A stretch of 64,000 nt of DNA from Bidens hawaiensis (taxonomy: Eukaryota > Streptophyta > Magnoliopsida > Asterales > Asteraceae), in assembly GCA_021521415.1 (NCBI GenBank), contig JAIQDT010004982.1, positions 173,931 through 237,930 on the forward strand, written 5' to 3'. This document shows, one piece after another, positions 35,408 through 46,115 of this stretch. The notes under the pieces were generated by a model. It did not search any database. It was not told where the DNA came from and saw only the letters and a program-made list of their open reading frames with translations. Within the stretch, counting starts at the first letter, position 1. Every line of letters starts with the position of its first letter. Both the position numbers and the translations under genes were made by a program.

Positions 35408-35585
35408 GGGGCTGTTTGTTTACATCTGATTCATTCAGACTTCAGGCTGTTTGGTTCCAAACAGAAAAACATCTGAATGGTTAAAATTAGGTCTGAATCA
35501 TTCAGACTTACTGTTGTTGCTGAATGGGACAGATGCTCATTCAGATCTGACTCATTCAGATCTGAATGAACCAAACAGCCCCTAA
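35405..35585. mobile_element. Tourist-like MITE inserted in pol
   Basis: 175 bp (35408-35582) bounded by GGGGCTGTTTGTTT and its inverted partner CCAAACAGCCCC, with TAA duplicated on each side (35405-35407 and 35583-35585). ATTCAGA motifs recur inside. TIR and 3-bp TAA target duplication fit PIF/Harbinger-derived Tourist MITEs. It interrupts the protease-reverse transcriptase linker; the 178-bp gain shifts the frame by one. Confidence 0.88.
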
Positions 35586-36365
35586 GTCTATCTGGAATTC
35601 TATCTCGCGCTCCAGTGGCAACCCCGGAAGATCCTCTGGGAATACTTCTGGGTAGTCGTACACGATAGGAACATCTTTCATTTCTTTTGTCTCGGCCGTA
35701 GCGTTGACAACATACGCCAGGTAGGCACCGCACCCTCGCCTTAACAAACCCTCGGCTTTTATCATCGAAATGACATTAAGCCCATAACTTTCCTTATCAC
35801 CATAAACCGTCACCGCACTACCATCCAAGGACCTTAACCTTATTATCCTACTCTTACACACTATCTGAGCTTCGTACTCAGACAACCAATCCATTCCCAA
35901 AACCACATCGAACCCTCCTAAGGTCATAACGTACCAGGTAACGGGGAAGTCATGTCCCTCTAACTCTATCTTACAGTCCTTAACCATTTTCATTATTTTA
36001 ACCGAAGTGTCACTAGTGGTTTCTACTATAAAAGTTTCGGACACTCGGAAACATTTCATTTTTGCTAATTCACTAAAGGACGTGGCTACGAAACTTTGGT
36101 TCGCACACGAATCAAATAATACTGAAGCGGAAATACCGTTTACTAGGAACGTACCTGTGACGACATCTAGAATCTGCTTGGCTTGTTCCTGGATCAGCAT
36201 GTAGGCTCTGGTTCTTGGCCTAGTTTGTTCAGTATCCTTCTTTCCACTTCCTCCAGCCTCGCCCTCAGTACACTCCCTAGCAAAGTGACCCGTCTTGCCG
36301 CACTTGTAACACGCAGTCTTAGCATGGCAGTCCTGAGCAAAATGCCCCAAATTACCACATTTTTA
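35586..36365 (-). pseudogene. Chromovirus protease and zinc knuckle
   Basis: Begins in the nucleocapsid knuckles GHFAQDCHAKTACYKCG and CGKTGHFARECTEG, then the retropepsin: VVTGTFLVNGISASVLFDSC, FVATSFSELA, and GGFDVVLGMDWLSEYEA. It ends at YDYPEVFPEDLPGLPLERE, the usual link to reverse transcriptase. The catalytic DSG motif reads DSC here, a change expected to abolish protease activity. TAA at 36363-36365 separates it from upstream gag in the same frame. Confidence 0.88.
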
Positions 36366-37484
36366 ACAAGCATTAGATCCTACTCTGCATTCCCCTCCAT
36401 GGGACTTTCCACACTTATGGCACACATCAGAACCAGTGCCCCATTTGCACTCACCACAGTGCATCTTACCACAAGTCCTACATGACCTCTTCTCCCACAC
36501 TTTCTGTCGCTTATCTCTGGGGTTTCACGTCTGAGTGTCGGTTCATTTGGCAGGAACAACCCATTTCTTTTCTTTCTTCTCTTCCCCCACCACAACATCA
36601 TCCACAGCCAGGTCCTCATAAACCATCTCTGCGAGTTCGAAAGCAGAGTCAAAAGTAGCGGGTTTATTTGCCCCGACCAGCATGCGGACTTTCTGTGGCA
36701 ATCCCCTCACATAGCACTTGATTCTTTTAGCCTCAGTATTAACAATATCGGGTGCCAACCTAGACATTCGGTTGAACTCTGTGGTGTACTCACGATGGGT
36801 CATTGTTCCAGCTTTCAAGTTCAGGAACTTCATCTCCGCCCTCTCAACTTCTGCGTCAGCACAGAACCTCTTCATTACCAACTCTTTCAGATCCTCCCAC
36901 TTCATTGCCTTGACCTCCTCTGGACCCTTCCTCTGCTCAACCGATTCCCACCAGTACATTGCTTCCTCTTAGAAAGACTGGGTAACATAACCCACAGCTT
37001 GGTCAGGACGGCACTCGCTAATGCGGATAATCTTATCCATGGCGGTTATCCATTGAAGGGTAGCGATTGCGTCTCCCAAGCCAGTTAGCTTCAGTGGGTC
37101 ACATCCCTTGAAGGACTTATATTTGCACCCACCTCGGCCTCTCTTATTGTTATCAATCTTCACAGATCGAACTTCGCTCGAATCACCCTTCTCCCCTTCA
37201 CCATCCTTCTTGCTCTTTTCCCCAGACTTCTCAGCAGACTTTTCCGGATTCTGGTTCTTCACAGCAGTGGCTACAGCTTGGACAATAGCTGCTTGAATCG
37301 CGGGATCCAGTTGCAACCCTTCGTTGTTGTTCGGGTCTCTTCCAGCTGCGCTTCCTTCACCTCCGATGTTGGAAGCGGTCTCAACCGAAGGTTGTTGGGC
37401 ACGACGAGGCCTGCCACGTCGCCTAGTGCGACCTTCAGTCCTTGCAATTACTCCAGCTCCTACGTTTCCTCCCGTTCCAGCCAT
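36366..37484 (-). pseudogene. Chromovirus gag (interrupted)
   Basis: ATG at 37484 starts MAGTGGNVGAGVIARTEGRT with a basic segment (RTRRRGRPRRAQQ), followed by charged Lys/Glu repeats and the gag core (YKSFKGCDPLKLTG, WITAMDKIIRISECRPDQAV, YWWESVEQRKG, WEDLKELVMKRFC, YVRGLPQKVRMLVG). A Cys-rich series follows (HCGECKWGTGSDVCHKCGKS). In-frame stops: TAA 36969-36971, TGA 36543-36545, TGA 36525-36527. The last two could come from CGA by C to T change. No frameshift: the whole gag shares one frame with the protease. Confidence 0.88.
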
Positions 37485-37873
37485 CGTATACTAAAAGGGA
37501 AAACACAAACGTCATCACTCAAGGAACTATATAGTTCAAGGATAGTAAGGCTAACAGGTAATAACAGTGGCCAGCTGTGATTAGCTGATCACGTTACTTT
37601 CCGTGTCCTATACACTTCCATTGATGAGTCTATTTGTGATGGTTCTACTTAAACAATTAGTCAATCAAAACAATCAATTAATCTTATTTCCTGTCGTTCA
37701 CATATCCTTTCTTTATTATTTTACATACATCATTTAATCATACATCTTACCTTTACTGAGCTTGCTTGGGTGTCACATGGCATTCTCGAACTGGCGTCTT
37801 CTTTCTTTTCTTACTTAAATCCCATTCTCTGTTCGAGTCTAAGCATGTTGGATGCTTAAATCTCTCTAACTTT
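37485..37873 (-). other. Chromovirus 5' untranslated leader
   Basis: About 390 bp between primer site and gag ATG on the minus strand. No frame or structure noticed. Confidence 0.7.
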
Positions 37874-37885
37874 GCTCTGATACCA
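37874..37885 (-). other. Primer-binding site, initiator tRNA-Met
   Basis: On minus, TGGTATCAGAGC lies three bases inside the 5' LTR end; fixes the element's orientation. Confidence 0.9.
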
Positions 37886-38142
37886 ACTTGTAAGGCCCCG
37901 TTACCGGTAGCCCTACTTTGGTGTTGGATTTACTCATAAACACAGTTCTAAAATCAGAGTTAATTAAAAACTTTCGCGGAATAATAAAATAGTCAACCAT
38001 TCGATACAATCATCCATAATTTGTCTTTTTAAAACGTTACATAAAACATAGTGTCAAGAGATCACGACAAATCCTCAGATGCCAGCCTCTTCAGTATTGC
38101 CATGTGTCTCCCTCAAGCTAGCTGCCTCAGTCGATTAGCCTG

Positions 38143-38667
38143 TGTTAGTGCACGGTTTTGCATCTTGAGTCTTTGTAATTGTCGTTAACGTATTTGTCGT
38201 TTGTTTAATGTAATAAACTATTATTATTTCATGTAGTTCGTTAAAGTATAAGGCTAGTTCGCTAAGGATGTTTAGCGAACTAGACCTTAAGTTAAGTCTC
38301 CTCTGATTCGTTAGGGGATGTTAACGAATTAGAGGGTGTTTCGTCTAATTTATGTATGTAACGAAATGGGATCTGATTCGCTAGGGGATGTTAGCGAACC
38401 AGACCTATCTTCTATAAATAGTGAACACTGTTCACTCATAATTTAAGTTTTTGAGAGATTAATTAACGAAACTCTGTCCAAATCCTCTCTCGATCTTCAT
38501 ACTTAATATTATACAACTACTAATTCTAATATTATATAAACATATACAACACTTAATCATACGTAATTACGAGCTAGATCTATAGTTAAAGTATTAATCG
38601 ATTACGCACAGATCTGAGATATGTTATTGTTATTGTTACGAGATTGATACACATACGGGATCCATCA
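38143..38667 (+). repeat. 5' LTR of Sirevirus-like element with hairpin array
   Basis: TGTTAGTGCACGG to GGATCCATCA. Three hairpins precede the TATA box: 38254-38283 (CTAGTTCGCTAA / TTAGCGAACTAG), 38301-38334 (CTCTGATTCGTTA / TAACGAATTAGAG) and 38373-38403 (CTGATTCGCTA / TAGCGAACCAG). Loops read GGATGT or GGGGATGT. TATAAATA is at 38413-38420. Confidence 0.92.
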
Positions 38668-38669
38668 AG

Positions 38670-38682
38670 TGGTATCAGAGCC
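38670..38682 (+). other. Primer-binding site, initiator tRNA-Met
   Basis: TGGTATCAGAGCC two bases after the LTR end. Confidence 0.9.
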
Positions 38683-38729
38683 AGGTTTCGATCCTGGGAC
38701 CTGTGGGTTATGGGCCCACCAACAACTGC

Positions 38730-39153
38730 AGGATGTCAATTTTTAGGAAACCGGCTTGTTTCCTGGCAGTGTAAGAAGCAGACAACGGTCTCTACTTCAA
38801 CCGCCAAAGCTGTGTATGTTGCAGCCTCGAGTTGCTGTTCCCAGGTTTTGTGGATACAACAACATCTCCGCGACTACGGTTTGAAATTTCTTACTACTCC
38901 TATTCTGATTGATAATTCTGCTGCAATTTCTATCACAAAGAATCCCGTACAACATTCGAAAACAAAACATATTGAAATTCGATATCACTTTATATGGGAT
39001 TGCTTTGAGAAGAAGTTGATTGACCTTGAGAAAGTACATACTGACTTTCAGAAAGTCGATCTGTTTACCAAAGCTTTTGACAAAACACGTTTTAAATTTT
39101 TGCTTGGTTTAAACGGATTGAAGACCCTCGCTGATATCCTTAAACAAGGATAA
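38730..39153 (+). pseudogene. Copia RNase H C-terminal half
   Basis: The frame reads GCQFLGNRLVSWQCKKQTTV, STSTAKAVYVAASSCCSQVL, WIQQHLRDYG, then LIDNSAAISITKNPVQHSKT, KHIEIRYHFIWDCFEKKLID and DLFTKAFDKTRF, closing at TAA 39151-39153. This is the end of Copia pol. The preceding part of pol is missing: only about 50 bp separate the primer site from this fragment. One deviation from the family is AKAVYV where AEAEY is usual, so a catalytic Glu of RNase H appears replaced. Confidence 0.88.
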
Positions 39154-41432
39154 CTATCTTTATTTTCTGTTTTTTAAAATTTATTTTGGTTTTAGGGGAT
39201 GAAAATCTAGAAAATACAAAAAGATTGTGTTTTTCATTTGTATAGATAAAACCCAAAAACATTTAAATTTTTTTTTTCAAAAACATTAGAAAATTCAGAA
39301 AAATCAAAAATATTGTGATTTCTTTTCCTTAATGTTTTCCTTTAAAATATTTAAAAAAAAACCAAAAACATTTTAAAATTTGAAAATCCGAAAAGAATGT
39401 ATTTTTAAGTTTGTACAGAAAAATCCGAAAATCCAAAAAGAATGTGAAGTTTATTCTGTTTATAAGAAAATTGAAAAAGACAAAAATATTGTTTATAAGA
39501 TTTTTGCATGCGTTTGATGAAAATTATGTCAATTATCTACGTTTGAAGGGCATATACGTGTATATGTTTGGTCCTGACAATTACTTGTAAATGATCAGGT
39601 TAGCCATTTACCTGATAATGGAAAATAGTTGGGGCGTTCGTTATGCGTTTTTAGATTATTTTCTCGCTGAAAATTATGTCGGTTATTTAAGTTTGTGAAG
39701 CATGCTTGCATGTCTTGGTCCTATTATTCTCTTGTTGAATTGATAGAACAACCATTTATTTATAGACTAAAGTTAACTGGGGCGATTAAATTTACCTTTA
39801 TTTTTATTTTCTATGCTCCTCAAAATTTTGAGTTTTTGAAGCAAAAAGAGAAAATGATAGTACATTGATTATCTTGACTCCAAGTCCAGCAAGAAGTAAG
39901 CTTAAAAGGCTGTGTGCTTAATTGCATTGGTGCATTGGTAGGTCTTAAAACAACCAAGTAGAGTAAAGTATGTGATATAAACATAAAGAAACGCCAAATT
40001 GAAAGGGGTGTTAGTCTCTAGGAAAAGTCTTGGTAAGGATGACAGAAATGTAATAACCTGTCATACTCAAGCCTTATACTTGTTTGATCATCCAAAAACA
40101 AAATAAAGCAAATAACAAGCTTTGAGGTTCTGGAAACTGTGAGTCTTTATGCGGCTTAATCATCTGGGTATTCATATGCATGAATATTTCATTCGCTTTT
40201 AGAGCAAACCCAAAGTCATTAAACTTGATCACTGCTTTACCTCGTACAAATCCAAATTACTGACTTGATCAAAATCCGCTGTTAGTCATACATGGTTCCT
40301 CCCTTGCGCGCGTCTTAATACCATTAAGAAACGGACCTCAGGGGATGCTATGTATGTAAGCCAACAGATGGACTCGTGCATATTCACTCATAGTAACAGA
40401 AAATCAATGCATTGCTCATAAACTTCTTTAAAATTCATTTTGATCAACAATATAATGGTTTAAGTCAAGTTGGGGTGATATGGAAAAAATCAAATTAAGC
40501 TTGAACCGAGATTAGAGGCTGATAGTTTCTGATATTCTATGCTATAATTGAACCAATTAATCATATCACAAAAACACTTGAAAGTTTGTTATTAGATTTA
40601 AGTGGACAACAATAACAATGACCGACTTAACGCCAGTCATAATATTGCTGAAATATAAAACTGTGATGGAAGGGCAATTTGGTCAATATGATTCTCTGCT
40701 CAAACTCAACAAAAACACAAAAATATGTACTGTTTTTGTTAAAAAAAAATTAAAAAAATATTGTTCAAGTTTAAAAGGTTCGGATATTTCTTTGTACATA
40801 CATTCTTTAAAATTTTTACAAAAATACCAAAAATATTCTATTTTCTTTTACAAATTTTTTATTTAATAAATTTAATTTATGTTGTTGAAACGTTTTTTAA
40901 AGTATTCAATTATCGGGATATCAGGTTCTCGGTAATTCTTTTAAGTTAAATCTATTCATTATTTATTTCATTTATATATTTAAGTTAAAATTAAATAAAT
41001 CTTATTCGCTAAGTATGAATAACGAATTTGATGGTTTCTAGCGAACTACGTTCCAGTTCGCTACTTTAAGTTCGCGTCTGCACTCTGTAACGAACCATTT
41101 TAATTCGCTATACATATGTAACGAATCAATACACAATTTATGTTTAGTTCGTTATTCTGGTTTAACGAATTGGGTTAAAGAATTTCCTGATTCGTTATCG
41201 CAGAATTCAAACGAATCGTTTGATTCGTACAAAAGGTACTTCGGGAAACGTGTAAGATTATATAAGACAAAGCAAACGAATGGTCCTTCACTGTTCATCA
41301 TCTTTCTTCAACACAAAGTTACCCTTTTCAAATTTTTTCTCTGATTTTCGACCTTCAAGTTTTGACATTTCAAGGATATCATTGTGTTAGTAAGGTATTA
41401 ACGATCACAACGATGTAATTTTCGTCAAGAAT
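39154..41432 (+). other. Non-coding spacer of Sirevirus-like element
   Basis: A/T-rich. Two diverged direct repeats of about 155 bp start near 39517 and 39670 (GAAAATTATGTCRRTTAT, later TTGGTCCT). From about 41000 to 41230 many TTCGYTA / TARCGAA units occur, matching the stems of the LTR hairpins. No credible frame; the 40618-40866 ORF is A/T-driven. Confidence 0.65.
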
Positions 41433-43531
41433 GATTTTGATGGGGGTAATGATGGTGGAAATGATGGTACTGGTGATACAACTCTTAGAGAGCAATAGGC
41501 CGCAGTTGATGCTGCATTAGCTGCCACCATTGCTGCTCAACTAGAAAGAAAGAGAAAATGGAAAGATGTGGCAACTGGTGAGCCATCAAATAAGAGACGT
41601 GTGTCTGCTAGGGCTGGTGTAATCATTGGCATGCCATCACCTCATCAACTAACGCCTCAACGCTCGGTAGTTCCAGTTACAACTAGCACTCCGGCGATGA
41701 CTTTAACAACGACGATGGTTCCACATGAGCAGTTGGGTATGATTCCTCAATCAACGTTAGCTGAAATACCCTTGCCGACTGCTACAGTCGCTACAGCTCC
41801 TCCAACAACATCTATGAGACCTCCTCCTCCTAGTGATCACTCATTTATGAGAATTACAAGGCCTCAAGGTCCAATCCAACCAGTTCATCCATCCTTGTAT
41901 GCTTTGCCACCAAATCGTCAGACAGAATTGCTTTTGAATCTGTCGCATTTGTATGAGAATCAGATGTCTGCCGATCGATTGAATCAAGAACGCTTAATGG
42001 AGAATCAGAAGAAACTAATCAGTTATGTTTCTTTCTGTCAAAAGGAAACCAAGGCCCTACGTGAGATTGTTGAGTCTCAGGGGTGAAACTGAAAGAACAA
42101 GAGGATCTGATTTTGCAATTGACATGCAAAGATGATGACTTGAAGAAGATCAAGAATAATGAGGAAGATCTTGATGATGATGAGTCTGGTGCTGGTGGTG
42201 AGCCTAAACAAACTCAAGACCCTGCTTCAGGTGCGGGTACGAGTTCTGTTGACGATTCTGAAAAACGGATTGTTGTTTATCGTGATTATTCGGCTGCTAA
42301 ACCAAATGAGATGATTGAAGCTGACATGGTAATATTTATGGATTGAAAAGGGGTGATTATAAGTATGGTGAACAAGGATGGGATAGAGGTGGGTGAGTTT
42401 GTTGACAGGTCTCTGACACGAGAGCAGATTTCCGTACTGCTTGGGTTGAATGACGAACAGTTGACTGTGTTAGAAACTGAGCCTGATGTCGAAGTGGTGA
42501 ATGAGGAAGGTATAGAGGATGATCCGTCTATTCAAATGAATGCGGATTTTATCTATGAAGATGAGGATGTTGAGATGGAAGATGTTACTGCTGAGGAGTA
42601 CCCTGACTTGTATCAACACACGAACGTTGATCAAGGTGCTCCGGTATTTATTGAGCAGAATTTTAAAGCAGCTGAGGATGATTTGGAGAAGATGAATAAA
42701 GGAAAGAAAGTTGTGGATACTCGTTTTGACTCCATTGTGAACCCAACTGATGAGGATATTTCTAAATGGTTCAGATTTAAAGCTGCGGGTAAGATTATCA
42801 AGGCGTATCGATTTGTTGATCAAGAACGGAAAGACATAGCAGCTGCATGGGTTAAAGAAAATCAAGTAACTACCTTCAAGACAGTATCCAAGGTTCATGG
42901 TGATATTGTCTCATGGCTATACGATTCCGAGATTAAGGTATGTATAGTTAAATGGGAAAAGGGAGTTCAGTACTACGAGAGGATAATGGATGTTCTTACA
43001 CTACCGCGTTGGGATGTTCGTACCCTCGCGAGGCGTCCATTTATCAATGGTGGTGGCATCCGGACAGCTGAGTGGTTTCATCAACACTTGCTGTTCGAAG
43101 TTAATCATGGGTTCAAGTTCTTCAAGCCCCAGGTCCCGAGACGTAAACGCATTGACGAGATTGATCCAAAGACTGGCTGGAAGAAACTTATTCTTAAAGT
43201 AAAGCCGCTGAAGACGATGAAACGAGTGTCGATGAAGACGATGCCACAACAAATGCATCTTTCATTCGACCGTTGGTACTATGACAATCGTACGGGCGAG
43301 GCCGTCATTGTACTTGGTAAAGGACTGAAGACTGATCTTATCAAGATAATCGACCCGATGTGGTTGGTTAATTTATCTGAAACAGACAATGACGTGCTAC
43401 ACAAGAAGCAGATTCTGATCGAGCGTCATAAAGACTACGACCTGGCTACGCAATTCCAATGCGTTGTGCGCGTTTGTCATGAAAATGGAATTCATAGTTG
43501 CAGAGACTGGCGGTCCAAGCGCTTCAAGTAA
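41433..43531 (+). pseudogene. Additional (post-pol) ORF of Sirevirus-like element
   Basis: The first part (readable from about 41433, open 41568-42086) begins Gly/Asp-rich and Ala-rich, then Pro/Thr-rich (MRPPPPSDHSFMRITRPQGP) and a helix ending KETKALREIVESQG. The second part (42083-43531, one frame) continues with an acidic coiled-coil-like stretch (KEQEDLILQLTCKDDDLKKI), an Asp/Glu-rich linker, and a conserved C-terminal half: DISKWFRFKAAGKIIKAYRF, ERIMDVLTLPRWDVRTLARR, KRVSMKTMPQQMHLSFDRWY, IDPMWLVNLSETDNDVL. Breaks: TAG near 41497, a frameshift near 42080 and TGA at 42344-42346. Sireviruses carry an ORF of unknown or env-like nature here; I see no clear membrane segment. A related C-terminus is at 54830-55180. 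Confidence 0.7.
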
Positions 43532-43565
43532 ATTAAAGACAAAGAGCTCAAGACGAGGGGGTGTC

Positions 43566-44067
43566 TGTTAGAGCACGGTTTTGCGTCTTGAGTCTTTGTA
43601 ATTTTCGTTAACGTATTTGTCGTTTGTTTAATGTAATAAACTATTATTATTTCATGTAGTTCATTAAAGTATAAGGCTAGTTCGCTAGGGATGTTTAGCG
43701 AACTGATTCGTTAGGGGATGTTAACGAATCAAAGGGTGTTTCGTCTAATTTATGTATGTAACGAAGTGGGATCTAGTTCGCTAGGGGATGTTAGCGAACC
43801 AGACCTATCTTCTATAAATAGTGAACACTGTTCACTCATAATTTAAGTTTTTGAAAGATTAATTAACGAAACTCTGTCCAAATCCTCTCTCGATCTTCAT
43901 ACTTAATATTATACAACTACTGATTCTAATATTATATAAACATATACAACACTTAATCATACGTAATTACGAGCTAGATCTATAGTTAAAGTATTAATCG
44001 ATTACGCACAGATCTGAGATCTGTTATTGTTATTGTTACGAGATTGATACACATACGGGATCCAACA
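43566..44067 (+). repeat. 3' LTR of Sirevirus-like element
   Basis: Same ends as the 5' LTR. It has three hairpins too (from about 43675 to 43801) but lacks 24 bp between the first and second. A purine tract GACGAGGGGGTGTC precedes it. Confidence 0.92.
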
Positions 44068-44713
44068 GCCTGCATGCATACTAAAAGTCAGCTACGCTGA
44101 GTGAATTCTTGTTAATCAGGCAACGTATGATTCATTCTCATATCTACATTTGCACCCGAAGGTACATACCTTACGGTTATCTCACATACTTACATACTTA
44201 CGTACTTTCATTTTTTCTTTCATATTAACATACATACTTTTATTCGGTCTTGTGTTCTTCGGTCTTGGTTAGCTTGTTTATGGACTCTAAATCTTGTATA
44301 TAATTCGTATAATAACGATCTAATCGCCAACTAGCGTTGTTTGGCCTCAGATCTCACCCTTTCTCTCTCGGCCGTATATGAGTGATGGTGGTGTGTGTGT
44401 GTTTTTGAGTGTGTAGGCAAATATGGAAGATGGAATGAGGATTAGGGTTTTAGGATGGTTTAAGGGGTATTTATATCCCTTAAAGTCCGTGAACCTAAGG
44501 CCCATTACCATTTAATCCATCTTAATTAATCCAAGTCCATGACATTTTCTTTATTTAATATCAATTAAATATTAACATACGATAATTAAACGCGAATTTC
44601 TTCATTCACTACTAGAATAATTTAGGATGTTACAAGTGATCATCATTTGTATGAAATCAAATTTCATTCAAGTAGTTAAGTTTTAATTATGTGATTATAT
44701 ATATATATATATA

Positions 44714-44898
44714 GAAAAGTTAACGTACAAATGAAATTACCGTGTTAATAGTGAGAATCAAGTATAGTAATTATATATACAAGTAGAGTATTTATGTGAT
44801 TACATCATAGAGTAATTACATAATTACTCTATTTGTATATATAATTACTCTACTTGATTATCATGTTTAGCACGTTAATTTCATTTGTATTTGATCCA
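44714..44898. mobile_element. Fold-back MITE in TA tract (family T2)
   Basis: The left arm GTTAACGTACAAATGAAATT matches the inverted right end GGATCAAATACAAATGAAAT. The arms continue through AATCAAGTA and ATTATATATACAA to a short centre, so nearly all 185 bp can pair. TA runs of 14-17 bp lie on both sides. Confidence 0.8.
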
Positions 44899-44912
44899 AT
44901 ATATATATATAT

Positions 44913-46100
44913 GTTTAAGTTCAAGAAAGAAATGAAATTATTGCGAGAAATGCGAGAAATATATGAGCCACTAGTTTTATTTTAGGTTTTAAAAGTTTAA
45001 ATATAAATGAAAAAGATATAAATGCAACAATAAATGCACACTCTCTCTTCAGTTAATACAACTAATATAACCATGATAAATCTCTCTCTAATTAATATAT
45101 CTACATAATTTAACTAAAATAATTAAAAAGATAAAAACAAAAATTTAGTTTTCATAAATAATAAAAAAATGTCATACAAATGTGTCCACTAAATATAAAC
45201 AATAAATATACAACATACACAATATTATATAAGCTACACTTGTTTTAAGCAATAAAAACATACAATATACAAAAAAGCATACAACTTACATATTAAATTC
45301 GACATCAACAATTATATAAACTACACAAATATACACATATCCTACACGTGTGTAGGTTATATGTTTTTTGTGTGTAGGTTATGTTTTCTTATTCTTAGAA
45401 CAAGTGTGAGTTATATGTTATTGTGTAGGTTGTATATTTCAAATTTATTGCAAACATACGTAAGATAGGTTTTTGTATTATTCAATACTACCTGTTGATG
45501 GATATTGATAAGTTGAGTTGGAAGAAATTGGTTTTAAATAGAAAATTTTTACATGTATGAATAAATTGTATTTGTGTAGGATAAAGTTTTCATGTGTAGG
45601 TTATATGTTTTCGTGTGCGTGTCTATTTTATTGATGATGATTTTTGTGTGTATGTTATATGTTTTCTTATTCTCAAAACAAGTGTAGGCTAGTTATTTTT
45701 GTGTATGTTGAATTTATTTTTTGTTGATATTTAATGCTAACACATGTAAAATAGTTTTTTATATTATTTATCACAATGTAACTACGTGTTGATGGATATT
45801 TATATATTGAGTTGGAATAAATTTGGCTATAAAGAAATTTTAACGTATGAATAAATTGTACTTGTGTAGGATAAATTGTACTTGTGTAGAATAAAAATTT
45901 GGATAGAAAATAAATGAATTCTTAATATTTTTCAATTATAGTAATTTGATTAGTTATATTAATTTAATAGATATATTAATTGAAGAGAGATATGCATTTA
46001 TAGTTTCTTAATTAATCTTGAAGCTTTTAAAACCTAAAGTAAAACTAGTGGTCTGTATTCATTTCTCGCAGTAATTTCATTTCTCTCTTGAACCATCCCC
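44913..46100. mobile_element. TIR element in TA tract (family T1, copy 2)
   Basis: 1188 bp. Left end TTCAAGAAAGAAATGAAATT, right end inverted GGTTCAAGAGAGAAATGAAA. It aligns end to end with 19-1140, sharing long blocks such as TTTTAAAAGTTTAAATATAA, with indels. TA repeats at both sides. Non-coding. Confidence 0.85.
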
Positions 46101-46115
46101 TATATATATATATAT

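Larger units (their letters stand above)
38143..44067 (+). mobile_element. Sirevirus-like Copia element with large internal deletion
   Basis: Direct LTRs 38143-38667 and 43566-44067 with GCCTG flanking (38138-38142 and 44068-44072). An initiator-Met primer site follows the 5' LTR. The interior holds only the end of RNase H directly after the primer site, a 2.3-kb non-coding stretch, and then a long additional ORF before the 3' LTR. A post-pol ORF and this RNase H wording fit Sireviruses. The LTRs differ at few positions plus one 24-bp indel, so the insertion is fairly recent. Confidence 0.88.
30466..44634 (-). mobile_element. Tekay/Del-type chromovirus (Ty3/Gypsy), nested insertions
   Basis: LTRs start TGTAAGGCC and end GGATGTTACA on the plus strand; AGTGA flanks both ends (30461-30465 and 44635-44639). 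The coding strand is minus: primer site next to the right LTR, gag, protease, reverse transcriptase, RNase H, integrase and chromodomain running leftward, and a purine tract beside the left LTR. A Copia element (38143-44067) lies in the right (5') LTR and a MITE (35408-35582) in pol. Gag-pol has several stops, so it is inactive now but nearly full-length. Confidence 0.93.
37889..44634 (-). repeat. 5' LTR of chromovirus, split by a nested Copia element
   Basis: LTR pieces 37889-38142 and 44068-44634 flank the insertion. Joined, they make about 820 bp against 2161 bp for the other LTR. The missing 1.35 kb lies between CATACTTTTATTC and GTGTTCTTCGGTCTTGG (junction near 44244-44250) and includes all three tandem or GC-rich blocks of the other LTR. 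Confidence 0.9.

Noticed and set aside
40618..40949. Lys/Phe-rich frames in the Sirevirus-like spacer
   Set aside because: A/T-driven composition, no motif, and no counterpart in related elements that I recognise.
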